Source: Porphyridium purpureum (Eukaryota; Rhodophyta; Bangiophyceae; Porphyridiales; Porphyridiaceae). From it: a stretch of DNA of 64,000 bases. Under the pieces are notes generated by a model. The model worked only from the letters and a program-made list of their open reading frames with translations. It made no database searches and was not told where the DNA came from. Within the stretch, counting starts at the first letter, position 1. The number at the start of each line of letters is the position of its first letter. The DNA is taken from the NCBI GenBank assembly GCA_008690995.1, contig VRMN01000001.1, forward strand, positions 806,001-870,000. Reading direction: 5' to 3'. The position numbers were made by a program, and so were the translations under genes. Below are positions 57,770-64,000 of this stretch, one piece after another.

Positions 57770-59832
57770 TGGTCTGACGCCTGGTTCTCAGTCTGTTTCC
57801 GGTTCCGAGTCTCATTCTGGCCTTGAACATCAGTCCTTGGATGGGAAACGGTGAGAATGAGCATCGGCGAGGCACTGCTGCTTGCCGGGTCTTCAGCAAA
57901 CTCTACACCGTGTGTCAGCTTGAGCATTGAGGCCGGTTCGACCGACACGGATACTCGTAGGGCTTGTCTGTCTGGAAAATGGACGCTGGGCAGCTGGATT
58001 TGCGTCTGACAGCCACCGAAAGAGGCGTCCGTTTTGTAAGCGTAGTGCAGCGTGCTCCTCTTGATGTTAAAGCTCCATGAGCGCGGAGAGCCCGCCGTTA
58101 CAAGCGGCACTGGCCGCGCGAGAGCCTTTAATGCACGCCCGGGCTCACCGTGGCTGCTGGAGCACACCGAAAGATCCTCACCGCACCAGTGGTCGCCGTG
58201 TTCGTAAGTATTACTCGGCACATAAGTCCACCAGCAGAAATTTAGGAGACTGCTTTCCATGGCGTTCATGTGCGCGTCGATTTGCACCGTCTGGACACTG
58301 TAGTCATTGCGCCGAAAGCCCTCGCCGTTGTTGCGCAGATCGTACGGAATACCGATTTCACCGATCATGCACGGGTGGTTTCCAATGCGCTGCAACCCCG
58401 TTGCCTTGAGGTATGCCATGGACTGAGCAAATACACGCCGAATCCCAAAAGAGCCGACCCCAAAGGCACGAAACAATACAAAGTCGAGCACGTTCGCCGA
58501 ATGGTGAGCGATTTTGGTCAGGTCTGCGTTGAATGGAAGCCATCTTTTCGCCGCCAGGGTCGCACCGTCATACCAATGAGGACAGTACACTATACGCTGC
58601 TCATGACCCTTTGTTTCCTCATCCGGCGAGTAAATTGGGGGCATCTCAAATGGTTCGGGTTCAAGGAACATGATGGCTCTGGGGTGGAATATGCGCAAAG
58701 CGCGCGCAAAACGATGCGCAAACGGGAGCCAAAAATCGGCATGAAAATCAACCGGTTGACCCTTTTTGGCGCTCTCACGTTGGAATACCGAGAAGTAGTT
58801 TGGCTTGAGCAGGGTGCGAGTTTGAGCATCCCACACGCCATGTTGTGCCCATATGCAAGACCGACCATCGCTCCACGCTCGAACGTTCGACGCGTTCAGC
58901 TGCATTTTGCCCTTGGTAAAGCGACCATACCATTCAGTTTGGTATACTGTACAAGACTGCTCGATGCCTTCACCGAGAAGCATGCCCTGAAATAAAGACG
59001 GCGTGGGGCCCACGCGGTACGCCTGCTTGGCGTGAAACCCGGCCAGGTCTCGGACGCCAACATAGCCGCAGCTTGGCTCATTCAGTGTATCATATCCAAG
59101 TACAACATCATCGTGGAGCCCCGCTTGGACTATCTGCTGCACCAGTGCGCCCACGGCGTTGATATAGTGATCCTGAAGGTACTGCTGGAAGCTACGTCCA
59201 TCCGGCGCGCGCGCGTCTGGTGCAAACTCGTCACCCGCGAAGAACAAGGTAAACATGGTAGCACACGCAAGGCGAAATAAGTTAGTGGACCAGCACATTC
59301 TTGGGTAGATTTTGGACTGGTTATGCACGACCGCTGCTTCTGCTGCGACCAGATTCCGAACTTCGAATCCTACGATCTCCAAAGTCCATCCTGGTGCGCC
59401 CGACCCGCCCGTAAAGCGACTCCACACATCTTGGTGGGGATCCACGAAGCACTTGAATCCGTGTGCCTTCACCTTATGCAGCATCTGAACCACATACTCA
59501 ATGTATGCATGGTCATACACACCGGGCGCCTCGTGTTCGATCGCCTCCCAGATGATGACGAAGCGCAGGTAATTGAATCCCCAGCTACGCAGTCGGTGCA
59601 AGTGCACATCAGCCTCTTCGAGCTCCAGAGGCCGCCCCACGAAGTTTACCCTTCTGTGGTCGAAAAACAGCTCCAGGTTGCTTTCGTACGTCGTCACTTC
59701 GGGGTGCTTAGGAAGCTTGCTGATCCCAGACAGATTCATGCCACGGAACAGCCGCGCACATCCGCGAGCATCCCGGAAAAACTCGCCGTCAACTGCCAGC
59801 TCATCATGAGCCTCGGAGCTCCCCATCATCAT
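57733..59832 (-). CDS. GH5 glucosylceramidase / sterylglucosidase-like hydrolase (EGCrP type), 699 aa
   Basis: A (beta/alpha)8 glycoside hydrolase of family 5 resembling the fungal EGCrP1/EGCrP2 group, which remove glucose from glucosylceramide or steryl glucoside. The N terminus has FFRDARGCARLFRGMNLSG, with FVDPHQDVWSRFTGGSGAP further on. The acid/base Glu252 lies in YDTLNEPSCG and the nucleophile Glu492 in MIGEIGIPYDL. A C-terminal beta-sandwich-like part follows to about residue 640, then a polar tail. There is no signal peptide, in line with the intracellular fungal enzymes. Length (about 650-770) fits. The ATG is the first of three in a row. A (CT)n run lies immediately upstream. Confidence 0.87.
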   Translation of the reverse strand: MMMGSSEAHDELAVDGEFFRDARGCARLFRGMNLSGISKLPKHPEVTTYESNLELFFDHRRVNFVGRPLELEEADVHLHRLRSWGFNYLRFVIIWEAIEHEAPGVYDHAYIEYVVQMLHKVKAHGFKCFVDPHQDVWSRFTGGSGAPGWTLEIVGFEVRNLVAAEAAVVHNQSKIYPRMCWSTNLFRLACATMFTLFFAGDEFAPDARAPDGRSFQQYLQDHYINAVGALVQQIVQAGLHDDVVLGYDTLNEPSCGYVGVRDLAGFHAKQAYRVGPTPSLFQGMLLGEGIEQSCTVYQTEWYGRFTKGKMQLNASNVRAWSDGRSCIWAQHGVWDAQTRTLLKPNYFSVFQRESAKKGQPVDFHADFWLPFAHRFARALRIFHPRAIMFLEPEPFEMPPIYSPDEETKGHEQRIVYCPHWYDGATLAAKRWLPFNADLTKIAHHSANVLDFVLFRAFGVGSFGIRRVFAQSMAYLKATGLQRIGNHPCMIGEIGIPYDLRNNGEGFRRNDYSVQTVQIDAHMNAMESSLLNFCWWTYVPSNTYEHGDHWCGEDLSVCSSSHGEPGRALKALARPVPLVTAGSPRSWSFNIKRSTLHYAYKTDASFGGCQTQIQLPSVHFPDRQALRVSVSVEPASMLKLTHGVEFAEDPASSSASPMLILTVSHPRTDVQGQNETRNRKQTENQASDHQATVSIVVSAR

Positions 59833-59836
59833 CCGT

Positions 59837-59865
59837 TCTCTCTCTCTCTCTCTCTCTCTCTCTTT
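59837..59865. repeat. (CT)n simple repeat
   Basis: A run of CT dinucleotides just upstream of the GH5 start codon, inside the 227-base divergent region shared with the four-TM gene at 60060. On the GH5 strand it is a GA tract in the presumed 5' leader, similar in position to the AG tract before the gene at 4862. Confidence 0.9.
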
Positions 59866-60059
59866 CGTCGCGGTGATATAGTGCCGGCTACCGGCTACTG
59901 CTGCCCGTGTTCATGAACCCGCAAAACGGAAAAACATGAACTTTTTCCTTTGCGGTTCAACGGTTTAACGGTCTATCAGCTTATCGGTTTGATTTGAAAA
60001 GACTGCGCGCTCGGCCCAAAGGAAGAGCGCGGTTCAAGCGTGACAGACACAAATGGCAC

Positions 60060-60992
60060 ATGCGTGGCGCAACAGGAGCAGCGGGTTTGGACGTCTGGAA
60101 GGATAAAATGGAACCCAGCAAAGCGTCACGATCGCTGCCGCGAGCAGTTGCGCTGGATGATGATGCCTGGATGGCCGGACTGACACCATACGAGCACACG
60201 CGCGACGCGCCGGGCTTGCACCAGTGCACGCTGTCTGCGTTTTTTGTCAACTCGTGCATGCTGATGCTGGGTGTGACCGTCATTATCAACACGTACAGCT
60301 ACCAAGGCCGAGCAGATCGCGTACTCGTCGATGCGATTAATAATGACGTCCAGTTCGAGTTGTTTTATGCGACTGGCACGTTCGTGCTCGGCACCGGCGT
60401 GATTGGCTACTTTGTGTCGTGTTTCCAGCGCTACCACTGGACATGGTTCCTGCTCCTGTTCACCGCTCTCGGGCTGCAGATTGCGCTCATTCTCAATGCA
60501 GCTCTGTACAAGGTACCAACCACTGAAGAATTGCAAAATGGTTGGAGCAGGCTACTGGCCGAGAATCCCGAGAAATTGTGCAGTATCGAGGCACAGTCAA
60601 GTTGCGCTGGTTTGTTTGACTTGGATTGCTTTGCTTGTGCGATAGAGTATGCAGACGATTGTATTGCGCTTAATATAACAAACCCCACCGGAGAGCCATG
60701 CGGAGGCGTGTTCGGAACGTGCACGGCCCCCAATGTTACGAATTGCCCGGTTATATCCGGGCGCCTAAAAAATCAGGAGCCCAATGTTTTTCAGGCCGAG
60801 GTCGCAATTTGTCTTTTTGACGAAATGACGCGATGGAACGGGTGTTCCGATCATGTTATTGATAACGCTGCCTATTTTGTGCGAGTGAACTTGTGGGTAA
60901 CGATCTCGTCCCTGATCGTAAGTGTCGGCTGGATCTTAATCACGATGCTTACTCGATGCGTCTCTTTTCGAGGCGCGTACGCGTCGTTCTAG
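60060..60992 (+). CDS. Four-TM tetraspanin-like membrane protein, 310 aa
   Basis: Four hydrophobic helices are visible: about residues 57-80 (FFVNSCMLMLGVTVIINTY), 102-124 (ATGTFVLGTGVIGYFVSCF), 129-149 (WFLLLFTALGLQIALILNA) and 275-298 (ITISSL-like, VGWILITML). A 125-residue loop between helices 3 and 4 carries about nine cysteines. That spacing, with a short first loop and a large Cys-rich second loop, is the tetraspanin layout. The CCG signature is absent, so it is only tetraspanin-like. A NxT pattern in the loop (NITN, NVTN) suggests glycosylation. ATG at 60060 was chosen; a later one at 60108 is possible. Its 3' end is 43 bases from the diflavin reductase gene. Confidence 0.65.
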   Translation: MRGATGAAGLDVWKDKMEPSKASRSLPRAVALDDDAWMAGLTPYEHTRDAPGLHQCTLSAFFVNSCMLMLGVTVIINTYSYQGRADRVLVDAINNDVQFELFYATGTFVLGTGVIGYFVSCFQRYHWTWFLLLFTALGLQIALILNAALYKVPTTEELQNGWSRLLAENPEKLCSIEAQSSCAGLFDLDCFACAIEYADDCIALNITNPTGEPCGGVFGTCTAPNVTNCPVISGRLKNQEPNVFQAEVAICLFDEMTRWNGCSDHVIDNAAYFVRVNLWVTISSLIVSVGWILITMLTRCVSFRGAYASF

Positions 60993-61035
60993 ACCGTATG
61001 TCGTGTTTAGTTAATGTAAAAATACGGGTGAGGGA

Positions 61036-63312
61036 TCACGATGCCCACACATCGCGCTGGTACCGATGTTCCTTTTCCAGACCTGCCATGTACATTTCAG
61101 CACCGACCTGCGACATCTCGCCGTGCTGCTTAAAGATATCCAGAAGAGCGGTATGCACGTCTGCAGCCATTTTACCAGCATCGCCGCACACATAAACGTG
61201 CGCGCGTCCCGTGTCAATTTCCTTCCACAATGCAAGTCCGTGTTCTTTCAATCGATCCTGCACGTAAACTTTTCGGTCTGCCTGGTCGCGAGAAAACGCC
61301 GTGACAAGGCGCAATCCTCCTGATCGTTCGTACGCCAGCAGCTCATCCGCGTACAGAAAATCCCGCGCCTCGTGGCGGCAACCGAAGAAAAGCCAGTTGC
61401 TTGCCTGAATTGTGGCGCTGCTACTCTCAGAAGCTCCGTTCTCAGAACCATATGCGCCAAAAACAGACTTGCCCTGTGGGGCAAGCGGAGCTGGGCCCAA
61501 CCGCTCTTGGAGGAAAGCGCGGAAAGGCGCTACACCTGTGCCAGGCCCTATCATGATCACAGGGACGCTTGGGCTCGCGGGGAGCCTGAAATCCATGTTG
61601 CGGGATACAAAAATGGGCACCTTGCCGCCAACCTGCACACGGTCTGCCAAGAACGTCGTGGCAACGCCCTTGCGCTGCCTGCCCAGCGTTTCGTATTTCA
61701 GAACGGCAACCGTCGCAGCCAGACGTGCAGGCAGCTGTGTTGGTATAGCCGCACTGTGATCCAGGGCTGCTCGCGGCGCGCTCGATATGGAATAGTATCG
61801 CGGAAGTAGGGGTTTCAGGTATGGAACCAAATCTCCTAGCTGCAAGTTTGCCGAAGAAAAATCTGCAAGCACATCACCAATCTCGCGCTCATGCAAATAC
61901 GAAAGAACCTTTTCGGACTTCCCATGGGGGTCCGCACCGTCCAATAAATCATCCAGCAAAGCGCGTTGCGTACTGTTTACGCGCGTGCGGATGAACAAGA
62001 GCAAGTCTGGTTTCAGATTTTTCAGGTCAAAGTGGAAGGTGAGAGCTTCCTGCACAGACATTTCCTCTCCGTTCCGCATTTGAATTGTGTCATGGCTGTT
62101 CGCAGCGAGCTCGACCAAGAGATCCGTAACAATGTCGGGGCAATTTGCAGGTAGGACACCCACGGCGTCACCACAACGATAATCCAGTCCGGAGTTGCCC
62201 AAATCAAATTCAATGTGGACAGTTTCCTTGTCGCCATGTTCCAACACTTTTGTGAGCATTCTGCGCTCTGCCACGGCGGCGATATAAGGCCGGCTTCTTG
62301 TGTAGTTCACCGCGAGCTCTGCGGGATTGTCATTTGCAAATGCTGATTTGGATACAGAAGTTTTGGCCGTGGAACTCGAGTCCAGCTCAAGAACCGAAGA
62401 CAAAAGATAGTCGTCATCATCGCCCTGACGCAGTACCGGCTCTTTGTCCAACGCACAGACCAACGAATCTATCCACGCGTCAATAGCGGACCAATCCTCC
62501 TGGTTAATCATGCCTGTCGAAACCAATGGCGAGCTGGATGTGTGTGCTCTGAACAGCCGCTCGAAAACGAGGCCCCCCCGACAGTAATGTGCGTATGCTC
62601 GGTCGCCGAGTGCAATTACTGCAAACTTGTTCTGCTCGCTCATGCCTTTAAAGAGGGGGTTCGCCTGATGCTTGTCGCATCGAGGGGCCGCGCTCTGGGT
62701 ATCGTCGGCCATTTTCTCGGCCGCCTCGGACGGCATGGCGATCACCTCTTCTTCGACGCCGGCGCTCATGGCCTCGTGCAAGTCACGAGCGTCATTGGGC
62801 ACGACGCCGTCGCCCGTTGTGGAGCAGGCCATAACAATAACGTTCTCTCTAGCCGGCTCAAGAACGTTGAAAAATGCCGTTGACAAAACGCGCGGGGCGC
62901 AGTCCGCTACTCGTTCCGCAAGTGTCTCTGCAATTTTCCGCGCCACTTCCTTGGAGAATCCGTACTCGGTTCCGTACAAGACAAGCACGCGCCGAGTGCC
63001 TTCGCCGTGTGTGTCTGAGTAGTCGTGCGGGCAGAATTCGAGCGCTTCCTTTAGCACTCTCTGGCCGCGTGACGTCTGCTTCATCCGCCGCGCGGAGCGC
63101 TGCTCCATTGCCAACTTGGCGCGCGCTTCGGCTTCGACGCCGCGCGCCCTTTCGTTTTCATTCTTGGAGACATTACCGGCGAGCCAGCCCCAAACCGAGA
63201 AAGGCGCACTGTGCGATTCCGCTGGCGGCGAGCCGTTCTTCCTCCCTCGTGACACAACCACAAGTGCCCAAACCAGTAATAGCGCGAGCGCCACGGGCAA
63301 TGCCAACCCCAT
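61036..63312 (-). CDS. Membrane-anchored diflavin NADPH reductase (CPR / CysJ-like), 758 aa
   Basis: A single N-terminal anchor (about residues 2-20, LALPVALALLLVWALVVV) is followed by an FMN flavodoxin domain (LVLYGTEYGFSKEVA; about 105-265), an FAD domain with the connecting region (RYYSISSAP; about 340-600) and an NADPH domain (MIGPGTGVAPFRAFLQERLG, VYVCGDAGKMAADV). The protein ends ...RYQRDVWAS. The layout and anchor are those of cytochrome P450 reductase, which feeds electrons to ER P450s. The FAD/NADPH half, however, reads closer to the bacterial sulfite reductase flavoprotein CysJ (NMDFRLPASPSVPVIMIGPG; RYQRDV). The Trp near the end is the CPR type. ATG at 63312 was chosen over an upstream TTG. 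Confidence 0.87.
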   Translation of the reverse strand: MGLALPVALALLLVWALVVVSRGRKNGSPPAESHSAPFSVWGWLAGNVSKNENERARGVEAEARAKLAMEQRSARRMKQTSRGQRVLKEALEFCPHDYSDTHGEGTRRVLVLYGTEYGFSKEVARKIAETLAERVADCAPRVLSTAFFNVLEPARENVIVMACSTTGDGVVPNDARDLHEAMSAGVEEEVIAMPSEAAEKMADDTQSAAPRCDKHQANPLFKGMSEQNKFAVIALGDRAYAHYCRGGLVFERLFRAHTSSSPLVSTGMINQEDWSAIDAWIDSLVCALDKEPVLRQGDDDDYLLSSVLELDSSSTAKTSVSKSAFANDNPAELAVNYTRSRPYIAAVAERRMLTKVLEHGDKETVHIEFDLGNSGLDYRCGDAVGVLPANCPDIVTDLLVELAANSHDTIQMRNGEEMSVQEALTFHFDLKNLKPDLLLFIRTRVNSTQRALLDDLLDGADPHGKSEKVLSYLHEREIGDVLADFSSANLQLGDLVPYLKPLLPRYYSISSAPRAALDHSAAIPTQLPARLAATVAVLKYETLGRQRKGVATTFLADRVQVGGKVPIFVSRNMDFRLPASPSVPVIMIGPGTGVAPFRAFLQERLGPAPLAPQGKSVFGAYGSENGASESSSATIQASNWLFFGCRHEARDFLYADELLAYERSGGLRLVTAFSRDQADRKVYVQDRLKEHGLALWKEIDTGRAHVYVCGDAGKMAADVHTALLDIFKQHGEMSQVGAEMYMAGLEKEHRYQRDVWAS

Positions 63313-64000
63313 GGGACAAACGCCACTCCTTTCTTCTCTGCTTCGCTGGCTCAATCAAAACGAAACAAGTTGTCTCGTGCCGGTCAATGCAGCCGAAAGC
63401 CGTGCGCACTTCCTTGGAGCCAAGACCAACGCCCAAAGAACGCTGGTGCGGGATGCACAACTCTGGACGTCTGGCCGAGACGAGACGAGACGTGACGTGA
63501 GGACGCGCGCAACAGACTGCTCTGCGCGATGGCCTTTCCGAAGCGCCTTTGCGCAAGCCCGTGCTCTCACGCCCCACCGCAAACGTCCGCACTGCCCACC
63601 TCTGCTGGGTGTGCGCTCCACGCAAAAAATTGTGCGGCTTGGGCGAACCCTGTACCTAACCCGTTCCCCGCAGTTAGATCCAGGGTTCCGGCGTTCGTTG
63701 TCGGTTGGGCCGTTCTCGCTGCCGGTACAGTGGTGCCGCGCATAGGTACAGTTTCTGCCTGCACTGTGTTTTGTGGCCGGCAGCGAGCATGCTGTGTTTG
63801 GGCCAATCTGCGCACGCAGCATCGCACGTGCTCTTTGTGTGTGTGTGTGTGTGTGATCTGTTCTAGGTAAATGGTCCCATTTTAGACGATGCGTGCGTGG
63901 ATACTGGTGTGCGGGCGGGTTGGCGGTGGCTTGCGGCTGTTGTTGTTTTGTGATTGTGTGATTGCGGAATAGAGGCGCACATGTGAGATCATTTTTGGAC
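63313..64000. promoter_or_regulatory. Upstream region of the diflavin reductase; no gene seen to the right edge
   Basis: Contains the half-sites CTGTACC (63650-63656), GGTACAGTGG (63724-63733) and GGTACAGTTT (63745-63754), related to the palindromic elements elsewhere, and a (TG)n run at 63836-63855. Open frames in this stretch show no domain. The final bases could belong to the promoter of a gene beyond the window. Confidence 0.45.

Noticed and set aside
1-64000. tRNA, rRNA and CRISPR candidates
   Set aside because: Looking through the intergenic stretches by eye I found no convincing A-box/B-box pair, cloverleaf, rRNA core sequence or regularly spaced direct repeats. A tRNA scan was not possible here.

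Overview
The window looks like nuclear DNA of a unicellular red alga, most likely Porphyridium or a close relative. This is an inference: nearly every gene is one long uninterrupted reading frame, the genes are packed closely on both strands, and the gene set is eukaryotic (topoisomerase II, mRNA cap methyltransferase, MadBub, GET3, eL37, CK2). It also includes algal or plant-type enzymes: a DPE2-type glucanotransferase, coproporphyrinogen oxidase with a transit peptide, and a plant-type FAD-oxidoreductase/cyclopropane synthase fusion. Starts are the first in-frame ATG; several frames run further upstream only from GTG or TTG, and those extensions were trimmed. I found no rRNA, tRNA or CRISPR.

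Layout. 1-4.7 kb: the 5' part of a Ty1/copia LTR retrotransposon on the minus strand (LTR, gag, protease, integrase, RT, start of RNase H), which runs off the left edge and carries a Myb/SANT-like segment between integrase and RT. 4.9-12.6 kb: membrane PhyH-like dioxygenase, bifunctional cyclopropane-fatty-acid synthase, CinA-like protein, ribosomal protein eL37, TPR-like protein. 12.7-25 kb: C2H2 zinc-finger protein, DNA topoisomerase II, UGT-like membrane glycosyltransferase, Pro/Glu/Ser-repeat protein. 25-31 kb: tandem-fused GET3/ArsA ATPase, cap guanine-N7 methyltransferase, eRF1 methyltransferase catalytic subunit (HemK2), coproporphyrinogen III oxidase. 31.9-45.9 kb: DPE2, MadBub with a dead kinase domain, secreted Cys-rich protein, CK2-alpha with a secretory or plastid leader, HHE-like protein, a decayed copy of the Cys-rich gene, and FKBP-TPR. 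46-64 kb: a 1607-residue orphan helical protein head-to-head with an IND1/NUBPL ATPase, a YchJ/SEC-C protein, a cysteine-desulfurase/rhodanese fusion, a poorly resolved stretch that may hold a spliced gene, a GH5 glucosylceramidase-like enzyme, a four-TM tetraspanin-like protein, and a membrane-anchored diflavin reductase.

The genes do not form one pathway. Neighbours are often divergent with short shared promoters or convergent with short 3' gaps. A palindromic element built on GTACAGTG recurs in several promoters. The most unusual items are the Myb/SANT-bearing copia pol, the overlapping start codons at about 50.855 kb, the GET3 fusion without CxxC, the CK2 with an N-terminal targeting leader, and the desulfurase-rhodanese fusion.
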